Below are positions 34,339 to 43,816 of a stretch of DNA of 64,000 bases, piece by piece; position 1 is the stretch's first letter; each line of letters starts with the position of its first letter. Location of the stretch: assembly GCF_038637725.1 (NCBI RefSeq), contig NZ_CP152052.1, forward strand, positions 3,288,501 to 3,352,500, given 5' to 3'. The notes under the pieces were generated by a model that saw nothing but the letters and a program-made list of their open reading frames with translations, searched no databases and was not told where the DNA came from. Both the position numbers and the translations under genes were made by a program. The DNA is from Psychrobacillus sp. FSL H8-0483. GTDB taxonomy: Bacteria; Bacillota; Bacilli; Bacillales_A; Planococcaceae.

Positions 34339-35883
34339 TCATTCTTTTTTATACTCAATACTGTATACATCATGGCGACGATCTTTTAGATGCTTAACCG
34401 TTCCATCTTGTCGTTGACGTCTTAAGATTTCTAAATCAACGTCTCCTATTAAGACCATTTCTACATTCGGTTCTGTTTCTCCTACAATTCCATCCCGTGC
34501 GAATTCAAAATCAGAAGGTGCAAAAATAGCTGACTGAGCATATTGAATATCCATATTTTCCGTCTGTGGTAGATTTCCTACTGTACCGGAAATGACGGTG
34601 TAAATCTGATTTTCAATGGCACGAGCTTGTGCGCAGTATCTAACTCGTAAGTAACCTTGTCGATCCTCTGTACAAAATGGAGAGAAAATTATGTTCGCTC
34701 CCATATCTGTCGCTATTCGCGCAAGTTCTGGAAATTCGATATCGTAGCAAATTTGAATCGCAATTTTACCACAGTCAGTATCAAATACTTGGACCGTATC
34801 CCCTGCACTAATACCCCACCATTTACGTTCATTCGGTGTAATATGAATTTTATATTGCTTATCAATTGCTCCATCACGGTGGAATAAGTATGCTATATTA
34901 TAAATTTCTTCATTCTCTTCTTCCACAAAGTGGGAACCAGCAATAATATTGATATTATATCGAACCGCTAAATCTGCAAATAATTCCATATACTGTGGAG
35001 TGTATTCGGTTAATTTGCGAACAGCTTGACTTGGTGAGCGTTCTTCTAAGAAAGACATGAGCTGAGTCGTAAAAATTTCTGGAAAAACAACGAAATCTGA
35101 TTGTGCGTCTGAAGCTACATCTACAAAGTATTCACATTGGTGTGCAAACTCTTCAAACGAGTTAATTTTGCGCATCATATATTGAACTGCGCAAATTCGT
35201 ACAGGATAGCTTGTTTTAAAATGCCGTTTTGATAGTGGAATATAGTCTACATTATTCCACTCCATTAACGTTGCATATTTAGCAGAAGCCATATCATCTG
35301 GTAAATAGTTCGGATTAATACGCATTAATGTGAACCCATTCATCAGTTGGAAGGTTAACACAGGGTCATATATTTTATGTCGAGAAACAGCCGTCACGTA
35401 TTCTCTTGGTGACATTTCTTCCGTATGCTTATGATAGTTTGGAATTCGCCCACCGATAATAATGGATTTCAAATTGAACTGCCTTGCAATGTCCTTTCTT
35501 CCTTCATACAAACGTTGCCCGACTTTCATTCTTCTATAATCAGGGTGAACCATTACTTCGATGCCGTATAAGTTGTACCCGTCTGGATTATGATTTGTAA
35601 TATAACCCGAATCTGTCACATCAGACCATGAATGTCGATCGTCGTATTCATCGAAGTTAATCACAAGACTGGAACAAGATCCAATTACCTTTCCGTCTAA
35701 CTCTGCTACCAATTGTCCTTCAGGAAATATAGTTAAATGGCTGCGCAAATGTGCAACTTCCCAAGGATCCATACCTGGAAAACAAAGACGCTGAATTTCT
35801 AATATAGGTGCTATATCTGAAAAAGAAGTTTGTCTTATAATCATTTTTTTTTCAAACTGAGATGAATTGAATTCTTCTGACAT
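34339..35883 (-). CDS. yhcX: GNAT acetyltransferase-nitrilase fusion (YhcX)
   Basis: A 514-residue two-domain protein. The N-terminal GNAT domain (about residues 15-205) has VHPDYRRMKVGQRLYEGR. The C-terminal carbon-nitrogen hydrolase (about 215-505) has the Glu-Lys-Cys triad in FPEIFTTQ, HITPNERKWW and IQICYDIEFPEL. B. subtilis YhcX has the same build and length. The start is the ATG at 35883 with AGAGGAG upstream; a GTG 8 codons earlier lacks a ribosome site. Confidence 0.92.
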   Translation of the reverse strand: MSEEFNSSQFEKKMIIRQTSFSDIAPILEIQRLCFPGMDPWEVAHLRSHLTIFPEGQLVAELDGKVIGSCSSLVINFDEYDDRHSWSDVTDSGYITNHNPDGYNLYGIEVMVHPDYRRMKVGQRLYEGRKDIARQFNLKSIIIGGRIPNYHKHTEEMSPREYVTAVSRHKIYDPVLTFQLMNGFTLMRINPNYLPDDMASAKYATLMEWNNVDYIPLSKRHFKTSYPVRICAVQYMMRKINSFEEFAHQCEYFVDVASDAQSDFVVFPEIFTTQLMSFLEERSPSQAVRKLTEYTPQYMELFADLAVRYNINIIAGSHFVEEENEEIYNIAYLFHRDGAIDKQYKIHITPNERKWWGISAGDTVQVFDTDCGKIAIQICYDIEFPELARIATDMGANIIFSPFCTEDRQGYLRVRYCAQARAIENQIYTVISGTVGNLPQTENMDIQYAQSAIFAPSDFEFARDGIVGETEPNVEMVLIGDVDLEILRRQRQDGTVKHLKDRRHDVYSIEYKKE

Positions 35884-36013
35884 GTTAACCGCTCCTCTTC
35901 TTTTCACTTACCTTCATTATATATCTCTTTTGTCCGCAGTTAAAATGTTTTACATGCCTATAAAGAACACTTATAATTTGACTTGAGTTCAAAGTATTTA
36001 AAAGGAGTAGACT

Positions 36014-36439
36014 ATGACAAAAAAAGTTGAAAATATTATGTTATTTATGTGGTCAGTAGCCTTTACCGCAACTCTAGGATCCTTATATTTTTCAGAAGTT
36101 CGACAGTACGAGCCTTGTGAATTATGCTGGTATCAACGGATTCTTATGTACCCACTTGTGTTAATATTAGGTGTGGCATATGTACAAAAAAATGCGAAAA
36201 TAGCAGTTACTACCCTTACTTTTTCTATAATTGGTCTTTGCATTTCTACCTATCATTATAGCATTCAAAAGTTGGATTTTATGCAAGAGGCTGCACCGAC
36301 TTGTGGAAGAGTTCCTTGTACAGGTGAGTACATAAATGTTTTAGGCTTTATAACGATTCCATTTTTAGCCCTTACAGCATTTTTACTAATTGCCATTAGC
36401 AGTGTAATCATTTTAAAAAGTATTAAGGAGGAAAAATAA
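36014..36439 (+). CDS. bdbC: DsbB-type disulfide oxidoreductase BdbC
   Basis: A 141-residue protein with four transmembrane helices and both redox cysteine pairs of the DsbB/BdbC family: C35/C38 (CELC) in the first outside loop and C97/C102 (TCGRVPC) in the second. It reoxidises a thioredoxin-like partner using quinone. The partner is the next gene, which starts 1 base after the stop codon. Confidence 0.93.
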   Translation: MTKKVENIMLFMWSVAFTATLGSLYFSEVRQYEPCELCWYQRILMYPLVLILGVAYVQKNAKIAVTTLTFSIIGLCISTYHYSIQKLDFMQEAAPTCGRVPCTGEYINVLGFITIPFLALTAFLLIAISSVIILKSIKEEK

Positions 36440-36440
36440 C

Positions 36441-36911
36441 ATGAAGAAATTAGCCATATTTGGTGGAATTATTATTGCCGTCTTCGTATTAATTTTTGTA
36501 CTAAATAGCCAAAAAAATAAAAACGTATTAGCAGATAACCCATACGACACAGACAATTTAAAACAATCTACTATTGACTTAATTGATGATCCGAACTATC
36601 AAAACATTATCCTACCAGATGATTTAAAAACTAAGATTAGTAGTGGTGAACCAGTTACTGCATATTTCTTTAGTCCAGAATGTGTACACTGTAAAGAAAT
36701 GACACCGAGATTAACTCCACTTGCAAATGAAAACAAGGTAGATATTGTAAAATATAATGTACTGGAATATGAACAAGGATGGAATGAATATCAAATAGAA
36801 GCTACTCCAACATTGGTTCATTTTGAGGGCGGAAAAGAAGTTTCAAGAGTAACAGGTGCTGTACCTAATGAGCAAATTCAAGCATTTTTTGATCAAGTTG
36901 TTTTGAAATAA
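36441..36911 (+). CDS. membrane-anchored thioredoxin-like thiol-disulfide protein
   Basis: A 156-residue protein with an N-terminal signal anchor (residues 3-22) and an extracellular thioredoxin fold (about 55-155). The active site is C81-V-H-C84 and the cis-proline is P123 (EATPTLVHF). With BdbC it forms an oxidative folding pair outside the membrane. AAGGAGG lies inside the end of bdbC, so the two are translated together. Confidence 0.9.
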   Translation: MKKLAIFGGIIIAVFVLIFVLNSQKNKNVLADNPYDTDNLKQSTIDLIDDPNYQNIILPDDLKTKISSGEPVTAYFFSPECVHCKEMTPRLTPLANENKVDIVKYNVLEYEQGWNEYQIEATPTLVHFEGGKEVSRVTGAVPNEQIQAFFDQVVLK

Positions 36912-36917
36912 TCAGAG

Positions 36918-36948
36918 AGGTCGTGTCGAATAGACATGGCCTTTTTTG
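36918..36948 (+). terminator. terminator after the disulfide operon
   Basis: AGGTCGTGTC/GACATGGCCT stem followed by T6. Confidence 0.8.
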
Positions 36949-36962
36949 AAGGAGAATGAAAG

Positions 36963-37811
36963 ATGCAACATACATTAACTTACACAGTCCCAGAAGATGG
37001 ACTAACGATTGATGCAATTCTACAACAAAAATGGAAGCTTGGTAAAAAGCTTATCCACGATTTACGCATGCAAAAAGCAGTAACAGACACAAACGGAGAA
37101 TTATTACAATGGAAATTACCCCACCAAAAAGGGGAAGTATTAGTTTTTAAATGGGAAGGCGAATCATCCAATTATCTTACTTCGGATCAAATTCCTTTAT
37201 ATGTTGCCTATGAAGATGAGTACTTATTGATTGCTTCCAAGCCTCGAGGTGTTGCAACACACCCGAATGACACTGGCCAAAATCATACATTTATGAATAC
37301 TGTGATGAACTATTTAAAGAACAAGGGGCAAAATTACGGAGAACATGTACACCGAATTGATGAAGGTACAAAAGGCTTAGTAGTCATTGCAAAAAATCCA
37401 ATCGTCAAAGGTATGCTAGATCGTATGCTTGAAAATAAAGCAATTGTTCGCACGTATGAAGTAATTGTCGAAGGTCAAGTGAAAAACCAGCATGGCACCA
37501 TTCGAGCAGCCATTGGAAATGATCGCCATCATCCGACGAGAAAACGCGTTTCTCCGTCCGGTCAACTTGCTATTACGCATTATGAAGTAGTCGGCAAACA
37601 TGACCAATTTACAAAGATACACGCAATTTTAGAAACTGGACGTACGCATCAAATTCGTGTGCACTTTGCTCATTTAGGCCACCCAATTGTGGGAGATGAC
37701 TTATATGGAGCGAAGAAAACACCAACTAGAACATATGAGTTGCATGCATTCAAGGTTCAATTTATTCATCCAATCACGGGTGAAAAAATTGTCGTGGAGG
37801 ATAAAAGATAG
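36963..37811 (+). CDS. RluA-family pseudouridine synthase
   Basis: A 282-residue pseudouridine synthase with the catalytic aspartate D133 in the HRIDEGTKGLVV motif (usual form HRLDxxTSG). Other marks are ASKPRGVATHP and GRTHQIRVHFAHLGHPIVGD. No clear S4 domain is seen at the N-terminus beyond a short basic region. The target uridine (rRNA or tRNA) is not predictable. AGGAG is upstream of the ATG. Confidence 0.9.
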   Translation: MQHTLTYTVPEDGLTIDAILQQKWKLGKKLIHDLRMQKAVTDTNGELLQWKLPHQKGEVLVFKWEGESSNYLTSDQIPLYVAYEDEYLLIASKPRGVATHPNDTGQNHTFMNTVMNYLKNKGQNYGEHVHRIDEGTKGLVVIAKNPIVKGMLDRMLENKAIVRTYEVIVEGQVKNQHGTIRAAIGNDRHHPTRKRVSPSGQLAITHYEVVGKHDQFTKIHAILETGRTHQIRVHFAHLGHPIVGDDLYGAKKTPTRTYELHAFKVQFIHPITGEKIVVEDKR

Positions 37812-37934
37812 AAGCGTGAGAAATTGCTAATCTCTCCCTTTAAAGAGTGATATCATCCTAAGAGAAGTTCTAGGAGCACCTTGTTTTCACTCGTTTTAGG
37901 GATGGTTTTGACACATTTTTAACGTAGAATAATT

Positions 37935-37979
37935 AGAGTCGAGGGAAGTGACTGAAGTCATTTCCCCCGACTCTTTTTT
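37935..37979 (+). terminator. intrinsic terminator after the pseudouridine synthase gene
   Basis: AGAGTCGAGGGAAGTGACT...AGTCATTTCCCCCGACTCT hairpin followed by T6. Confidence 0.85.
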
Positions 37980-37984
37980 CGGTT

Positions 37985-38345
37985 GTTGGTTTGTAATAAA
38001 GATTGATTAATATACAGCTACAAATGCTGATTCTAATTGAAAATTATAGCCCTTATTTTGAACAAAGAGTGATCAAAAAGGGGCTTTTTGTAATAAAGAT
38101 TGTTTATTACAAAAAGCGAATATTCAACTAAAGTACTCGTTAGCCATCCATGCAGCACAAAATCAGTGCTGCACCACAGAGAATGAAATTGTTTAGGAAG
38201 TGTCATACTGATACTGACCTTAATCCAGTCTACCGTAATCCATAGACTTATTTTGCTCTCCTCTTTTTTTAACGAGGGGTCTTTTTAAGTATTGTCATTT
38301 TTCTTTTCTTGAAGAAACTAATTTTCATGGTAGTTCAATAAGAAA
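37985..38345 (-). repeat. dispersed repeat mosaic (two modules)
   Basis: First a module with TAGCCCTTATTTTGAAC...GATCAAAAAGGGGCT (inverted copy of 15240-15385), then a 230-bp repeat copy (38115-38340) in reverse orientation, ending TTTTCATGGTAGTTCAATAAG. There is no gene between 37812 and 38362. Confidence 0.85.
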
Positions 38346-38362
38346 AACAATATTTATTACTT

Positions 38363-38629
38363 CTATTCGTTAATTTCAAGTATCTTGTAACAAGAAAAAA
38401 GAATAGTGGCGAGACCAATCCCAAAAAGGATACTTCCAGTAGCCAAGAAATTGTTTGTATAACCTTCAATTACAATTAGGTATGTTGGTTGGTCTGCCCC
38501 ACCTTGTTTGGCTATCCATTTTCCAGCAAATGACGTTCCAAAATTAATACTGAAAAATAGTAATATAAAACCAGTTGCAGTTATTAAAGAAGATAAAGCA
38601 ACTAACCCTTTTAATTTATCTTTTGTCAT
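38363..38629 (-). CDS. small membrane protein in a sigma/anti-sigma operon
   Basis: An 88-residue protein with two hydrophobic helices (about residues 9-31 and 58-81) and an outside loop containing YLIVIEGYTN. It starts at the ATG at 38629 with AGGAGGT 9 bases upstream. It is the third gene after the ECF sigma and anti-sigma genes and probably belongs to that regulon. Family not recognised. Confidence 0.75.
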   Translation of the reverse strand: MTKDKLKGLVALSSLITATGFILLFFSINFGTSFAGKWIAKQGGADQPTYLIVIEGYTNNFLATGSILFGIGLATILFSCYKILEINE

Positions 38630-38677
38630 TATACCCCTACCTCCTAACATATTTATTAGTTCTTTTCTCCAAACAGT

Positions 38678-39649
38678 TTAATATAGGTCTGTTGTTGCTC
38701 CTAATGTAGCACCGCGAATCATAGATTCATCACTAAACTTTATTAAATCACTTGGTTTTCCCGTAACCACTACACCAATAATTTTAAGGTTCTGCGGTTC
38801 TAGTTTTATTTTGCCCTGATTAGTTATGTTATTAATAATTTTCTCTGCATCGCCTTGATAATTACCACCCTCCTCCTTCATCTGCTTTAAGATTGAGATA
38901 AAGTTAGTGGCAGAATAATCCTCCGCACTTCGATTATAAGAAAAGCCAAATGCTTCAAAACCGTAGATTGGATCGTCTCGGAAATTTTCATCTGCGTTAT
39001 GCTGATTATCACTTTCAATATCATTTTCACTATACGTATCAACCCAATACCAAGATAATTGTTCTTTAAATACTTTATTTACTTCCTCGATAGAATATCC
39101 ATCATCAAACGAGAACGCCATTTCGACAACTGTATTTTCATGAATTTCATTTAGTAACACGCGATCATCAAAGATTTGCTTATAGTTTACTTGTGGATGG
39201 AAAAATTCAACGACTCTTTCACCTTCATAATATAAAGGAATACGCTCATCATCTGAATAGCCAAAGCCAGAAGGACCATCATTTGAAATAGGGTGAGACG
39301 AACCTAACATATTAAAAACTTTTTCCTGTTCTCCCCAAGGAATCGGTACACCTCCAACAACTTTTACAAACGTCGTTTTCGCAGTTGCCGAAGTTAATGA
39401 ATAATTATATTCGGTACCTCGATTTTCAATGTTAGCCCCCATAATTTTATTCCAAGTTGAATCCGAATCTGTTTCTTTCTCCATTTTTGTTTTCATTACT
39501 GTATCGCCAATAAAATATAGCCCAAATAAAACTATGAGACTAATACCTAATGAAATGAGCACCATTTTTATAATTGAACGTTTCCTTGCCTTTTTTACTA
39601 ATTTCTCAAATTCAAAATCCTTAGGAAAAAAATCATTTTCCTTGTTCAT
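38678..39649 (-). CDS. anti-sigma factor with Sigma_reg_N/Sigma_reg_C domains
   Basis: A 323-residue protein: short cytoplasmic N-terminus, one transmembrane helix (about residues 29-50), and a large outside part ending in the Sigma_reg_C pattern KIIGVVVTGKPSDLIKF. Start is the second ATG (39649), 7 bases after AGGAGG; the gene overlaps the end of the sigma gene by 17 bases, a typical co-translated pair. It presumably holds the partner sigma factor at the membrane until an envelope signal. Confidence 0.85.
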   Translation of the reverse strand: MNKENDFFPKDFEFEKLVKKARKRSIIKMVLISLGISLIVLFGLYFIGDTVMKTKMEKETDSDSTWNKIMGANIENRGTEYNYSLTSATAKTTFVKVVGGVPIPWGEQEKVFNMLGSSHPISNDGPSGFGYSDDERIPLYYEGERVVEFFHPQVNYKQIFDDRVLLNEIHENTVVEMAFSFDDGYSIEEVNKVFKEQLSWYWVDTYSENDIESDNQHNADENFRDDPIYGFEAFGFSYNRSAEDYSATNFISILKQMKEEGGNYQGDAEKIINNITNQGKIKLEPQNLKIIGVVVTGKPSDLIKFSDESMIRGATLGATTDLY

Positions 39650-40145
39650 TTTCATACCTCCTATATTGTTCTATAAATTCTTTTCTTGCCCTATGGAGAA
39701 TAGTTTTAACAGACCCTTCTTTCATGCTATACAGTACTGCTATCTCATTTATTTTTAGTCCTGTACTATATTTCAGAAGAAGCAACTGCCTGTATTTTGG
39801 TTTTAATTTAGTTAAGATTACATGAATATCCCTTTCTAATTCACTTTGCATGAGGGCTTTTTCAGGTGTTTCTTCCTCAAATATTTCTTGTAAGTTGAAT
39901 TTCAATAATATATCTCTTCGTCTAGATTTCTTACGGGACAAATCATAATATTGATTTACCGCTACTCTAAAAAGCCAACTTTGGATATTATCAAATTGGA
40001 CTGAGTCTATGTATTGTAAAAACTTATACGCAGTATCTTGAATAATATCTTCTGCATCTTCCTTTGAAGCACCCATTTTTATTAAATACGCATTAACAAA
40101 TTTTAGTATCTCATTTAGCTTTTTCCCCATCATGGAACCATTCAT
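39633..40145 (-). CDS. ECF-type sigma-70 factor
   Basis: A 170-residue sigma factor with region 2 (about residues 12-75; EDIIQDTAYKFLQY, IQSWLFRVAVNQYYDLSR) and region 4 (about 110-160; KPKYRQLLLLKYSTGLKINE). Start is the ATG at 40145 with GGGAGG upstream. It lies first in an operon with its anti-sigma factor and a small membrane protein. Confidence 0.9.
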   Translation of the reverse strand: MNGSMMGKKLNEILKFVNAYLIKMGASKEDAEDIIQDTAYKFLQYIDSVQFDNIQSWLFRVAVNQYYDLSRKKSRRRDILLKFNLQEIFEEETPEKALMQSELERDIHVILTKLKPKYRQLLLLKYSTGLKINEIAVLYSMKEGSVKTILHRARKEFIEQYRRYENEQGK

Positions 40146-40253
40146 TTCAAACCTCCCACCTTTAAAACGTTTCAATAATAAAAAGGTTAACAAAAAATTA
40201 TAAAATTAGGTTATTTCTTTCTCTTTAACGTATATTTCTTTAGTTGAGAAATA

Positions 40254-40292
40254 AAAAAAGAACTTGGCAAGAAAGTTTTCGCTTCTCGCCAA
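40254..40292 (-). terminator. orphan terminator-like hairpin
   Basis: TTGGCGAGAA/TTCTTGCCAA stem followed on the minus strand by TTCTTTTTTT. No minus-strand gene ends just before it, so it would act on a transcript entering from the repeat region or on read-through. Confidence 0.5.
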
Positions 40293-40424
40293 ATTCATTA
40301 GAAGATATAAAAATTAATTGGAGTGAACCGTATCGAAAATAGTGGTAAAACAAAGGGTAGAACTAACTATAAATAGCCAGTGGCTGTCGAGATATGATTT
40401 ACCAATAAATCTCTTGAACTCTTC

Positions 40425-40800
40425 CTCCACAATCTGGCCCGATTGCTGAACAACAGTTAAACAACACTCTTCAACTAAACTGCTTCGTTAGTTTAAGTGT
40501 AACTTTTCACATTGTATCGCCGAAATCTTCTTGGTGTTTTGGACGTAAAAATAGACCATCGACATGGTCTTGTTTAACTAAAGTACCCGTTAGCCATCCA
40601 TGCAGCACAAAATCAGTGCTGCACCACAAAGAATGAAAATGTTTAGGAAGTGTCATTACTGATACTGACCTTAATCCAGTCTACCGTAATCCATAGACTT
40701 ATTTATGCTCTCCTCTTTTTTTAACGATTAAGTAGGGGTCTTCTTAAGTATTGTCATTTTTCTTTTCTTGAAGAAACTAATTTTCATGGTAGTTGAATAA
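40425..40800 (-). repeat. complete dispersed repeat mosaic (reference copy)
   Basis: Reverse orientation. It carries in order: the CAATCTGGCCCGATTGCTGAAC hairpin, CAACTAAACTGCTTCGTTAG, TAAGTGTAACTTTTCAC, the hairpin AGACCATCGACATGGTCT, then a full 230-bp repeat (40570-40798). This is the uninterrupted form of the block split by the IS at 5432. The gap 40801-41158 holds only the secDF promoter region. Confidence 0.85.
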
Positions 40801-41158
40801 TCTCATTCATCTACTTATTAAAATTCTCTACTCCATTCATCATCCTCTAATATTACACCATTTTACTCCCCCGTTAGTATATTTTATTCCCTCGAGAGTA
40901 ATTGACACTCTTTTCAATGTGTTTCATAATAAACATGTTGTATTTTTACTTTTATAACATAAGTTGGACATGCTTTCTTCGTTTCAGGTTCAAACATAAG
41001 AAAGCATTTATTAATAGTTTTTGTATAGTTTTGCGATAACAATAGTTGTTTTATGTAACTGTACGAAGAGAGGTTAGCAAATAAATGCGACGACCTTAAG
41101 CTGTGCTTAAATTGTTTTATATTTGCGCTTTTCTTAACGTGAGGAGGAAGAATTACAT

Positions 41159-43429
41159 ATGAAGACAAGATGGCGTATAGTCGCATTTTTTCTTGTTATC
41201 GTAGTATTAGGTGCTTCGATGAGCACGACGACAAAAGGAATCTTAAACGATATTAAATTAGGTTTAGACTTACAAGGTGGTTTTGAAGTTTTATATCAAG
41301 TTGAACCGCTGAAAGATGGTCAAAAAATAACCGAACAAGATGTAGCGGACACCTCAAATGCACTTTTAAATCGTATTGACGTATTAGGTGTTAATGAGCC
41401 GGTTATTCAAGTAGAAGAAGGAAATCGAATTCGAGTTCAATTGGCCGGTGTTGAAGATCAAGCCTCTGCACGTGAATTATTATCAACAGAAGCAAATTTA
41501 ACTTTCCGTGACGCCGATGATAACTTAATGCTTGATGGGAACGACTTGAAAGAGGGTGGTGCAACTGATACTTTCGATCAAAATGGAGCTCCTATTGTGT
41601 CATTACAATTAAAGGATGCAAATAAATTTGAACAAGTAACACAAGATATTCTCGCTAAAGCTCCAAATAACGTCCTTGTAATTTGGTTGGACTTTGAGGA
41701 AGGTGTTGATTCTTTCAAAGAAGAAATAGCGAAAGAAAATCCTAAATTTGTATCTGCACCTCAAGTAAGTAGTGTTTTGAATACTTCAGAAGTTCAAATT
41801 TCGGGTTCCTTCACAGTTGAAGAAACAAAGAACTTAGCGGGTATTTTAAATGCTGGTGCTTTACCTGTTAAACTTACTGAAGTTTATTCGTCATCCGTAG
41901 GGGCACAATTCGGTGAACATGCATTATCATCGACGGTATATGCAGGGATTATTGGGGCAGTACTTATTCTCCTATTCTTAATGTTCTACTATCGTTTACC
42001 AGGGATTGTAGCAAATATTACGTTAGTTGTTTATGTATATTTAAATTTATTAGTATTTGATTGGATTAACGGAGTCCTTACGTTGCCTGGTATTGCTGGT
42101 CTCGTCTTAGGGATTGCAATGGCAGTTGATGCGAATATCTTAACTGCTGAAAGAATTCGAGAGGAAATTCGAATTGGTAAAACGGTTAAACAAGCATTCG
42201 CAGAAGGGACAAAGTCGTCATGGTCTGCCATTCTTGATGCGAATGTAACTTCACTAATTGCAGCAGTTGTATTGTTCTTCTTCGGGACAAGTTCTGTAAA
42301 AGGATTTGCAACGATTTTAATTATCAGTATTTTAGTCAGCTTCATTACTGCTGTTTGGGGATCTCGAATTTTACTTGGTTTACTTGTTCAAAGTGGATAT
42401 TTCGATAACAAAATTGGTTGGTTCGGCGTTAGAAAATCAAAAGTTCATTCGATTGAAGAAAATGTCAGTTCACTTGATCTAACAACAAATTTTGATCGAT
42501 TCGACTTCGTTCACTCACGTAAACGATATTTCACCATCTCAATTGTGTTTATCTTAATTGGAGTAATTGTACTAAGTATTTTTAAATTAAACTTAGGCAT
42601 TGACTTTGCAAGTGGTACACGAGTTGAGGTATTGACAAACGAGCCACTAACTGAAGAACGAGTCTTAAGTTATATGGAAGACTTAGGCTATCAATCTGAC
42701 GATATTGTACTTTCTGGTGATACGAACAATATCGCAGCAGTTCGTTATGTAGATGAGTTTTCTCAAGATGAAATTTTGAAATTGAAAAAAGAAATAAAAG
42801 CTGAGTTTGGAACTGAGCCAAATGTTAGTGCAGTTTCAAATACAGTTGGTAAAGAACTTGTAAGAAATGCAATTTATGCATTAATATACGCAGCAATTGG
42901 AATTATTATCTATGTAGCAATTCGTTTTGAATGGCGAATGGGGGTTGCTTCAATCCTTGGTGTTCTACACGATATTATTCTCATGGTAGCAATTTTCAGT
43001 TTTACTCGTTTTGAAGTCGACTTAACCTTTATTGCTGCTGTTCTAACGATTGTCGGGTACTCGATAAACGATAAAATCGTAACGTTTGACCGTATACGTG
43101 AGAACTTAAATCGAGTGAAGAAAATTGATAATGAAAATGAGTTAGCGGAAATTGTAAATAAATCACTTCGTCAAACGCTTGCTCGATCAGTAAACATTGT
43201 GTTGAATATTGCATTTGTTGTTGTTGCCTTGCTTCTATTTGGTGCAGAGGCAATTCGAAACTTCTCATTTGCATTGTTCTTAGGTTTATTGGCAGGTACG
43301 TATTCATCCATCTATATCTCTGCCCAGCTTTGGTTTGTCATTATGAAACGAAGCATGAGGAAAAAAGGTGGAGCATTAGACGTCGAGCAAGAGAAAAAAC
43401 AATGGGGAACAGACGAACCGGTTGTATAA
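41159..43429 (+). CDS. secDF: SecDF protein-export membrane protein
   Basis: A 756-residue natural SecD-SecF fusion with twelve transmembrane helices. SecD half: LGLDLQGGFEVLYQV near the start, a P1 outside domain, and PGIAGLVLGIAMAVDAN. SecF half: LNLGIDFASGTRVEV and VLTIVGYSINDKIVTFDRIR. It uses the proton gradient to assist Sec translocation. GAGGAGG lies upstream of the ATG. Confidence 0.96.
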   Translation: MKTRWRIVAFFLVIVVLGASMSTTTKGILNDIKLGLDLQGGFEVLYQVEPLKDGQKITEQDVADTSNALLNRIDVLGVNEPVIQVEEGNRIRVQLAGVEDQASARELLSTEANLTFRDADDNLMLDGNDLKEGGATDTFDQNGAPIVSLQLKDANKFEQVTQDILAKAPNNVLVIWLDFEEGVDSFKEEIAKENPKFVSAPQVSSVLNTSEVQISGSFTVEETKNLAGILNAGALPVKLTEVYSSSVGAQFGEHALSSTVYAGIIGAVLILLFLMFYYRLPGIVANITLVVYVYLNLLVFDWINGVLTLPGIAGLVLGIAMAVDANILTAERIREEIRIGKTVKQAFAEGTKSSWSAILDANVTSLIAAVVLFFFGTSSVKGFATILIISILVSFITAVWGSRILLGLLVQSGYFDNKIGWFGVRKSKVHSIEENVSSLDLTTNFDRFDFVHSRKRYFTISIVFILIGVIVLSIFKLNLGIDFASGTRVEVLTNEPLTEERVLSYMEDLGYQSDDIVLSGDTNNIAAVRYVDEFSQDEILKLKKEIKAEFGTEPNVSAVSNTVGKELVRNAIYALIYAAIGIIIYVAIRFEWRMGVASILGVLHDIILMVAIFSFTRFEVDLTFIAAVLTIVGYSINDKIVTFDRIRENLNRVKKIDNENELAEIVNKSLRQTLARSVNIVLNIAFVVVALLLFGAEAIRNFSFALFLGLLAGTYSSIYISAQLWFVIMKRSMRKKGGALDVEQEKKQWGTDEPVV

Positions 43430-43442
43430 CGGTTTGGACACG

Positions 43443-43476
43443 AAAAAGAACGGGTATAATACCTGTTCTTTTTTTA
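43443..43476 (+). terminator. terminator after secDF
   Basis: AAAGAACGGGTAT/ATACCTGTTCTTT stem followed by T7. Confidence 0.85.
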
Positions 43477-43659
43477 TGTAATTTAACTCATCATGTATAA
43501 ACTTTTTTAATTGGCTTATTATTAGCCGCAATTATCGCATATCTGCAGTAATGAATGTAGATTTGATTCAATTATATTTCTTCTTCAACTAACCTGCTGC
43601 GTTAGTTTAATAAGCACCTTTCTTCTACTGCACATTTTTGTCGAACTGTGCAGTAAGGT

Positions 43660-43811
43660 TTGACGAACAGATGATTCATTTGTTACAATCTCCTAATCAA
43701 ATAGGGAAAAGGATGAGGACGATGGTTCGTCGTTTGAAACGGTTTAAGAATGTTGCTACGGCATTAAGCTTCTAAGTAAAAAAATGATTTATACTACTTA
43801 GAAGCGAGGGA
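43660..43811 (+). promoter_or_regulatory. promoter and translational-attenuation leader of the Vat/CatB-like gene
   Basis: TTGACG (43660-43665) and TACAAT (43684-43689) with an 18-bp spacer form a good sigma-A promoter. The leader then carries a 17-codon ORF (43722-43775) and an 11-bp hairpin, GCTTCTAAGTA (43768-43778) with TACTTAGAAGC (43795-43805). Its 3' arm directly abuts the GAGGG ribosome site of the acetyltransferase. The last codons and stop of the leader ORF lie in the 5' arm, so a stalled ribosome would open the hairpin. Confidence 0.65.
43722..43775 (+). CDS. 17-residue leader peptide
   Basis: MVRRLKRFKNVATALSF. AAAAGGA lies 8 bases upstream of the ATG. It is strongly basic in the first half. 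Short leader peptides overlapping a hairpin are the hallmark of inducible cat and erm genes. That it works this way here is inferred. Confidence 0.6.
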   Translation: MVRRLKRFKNVATALSF

Positions 43812-43816
43812 AAAAA

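Noticed and set aside
41084..41098. Tiny frame Met-Arg-Arg-Pro-stop about 60 bases before secDF
   Set aside because: It has GAGAGG upstream and secDF genes in other bacteria can be controlled by arrest peptides, but four codons are too few to fill the exit tunnel and spacing is poor. No hairpin covering the secDF ribosome site was seen.
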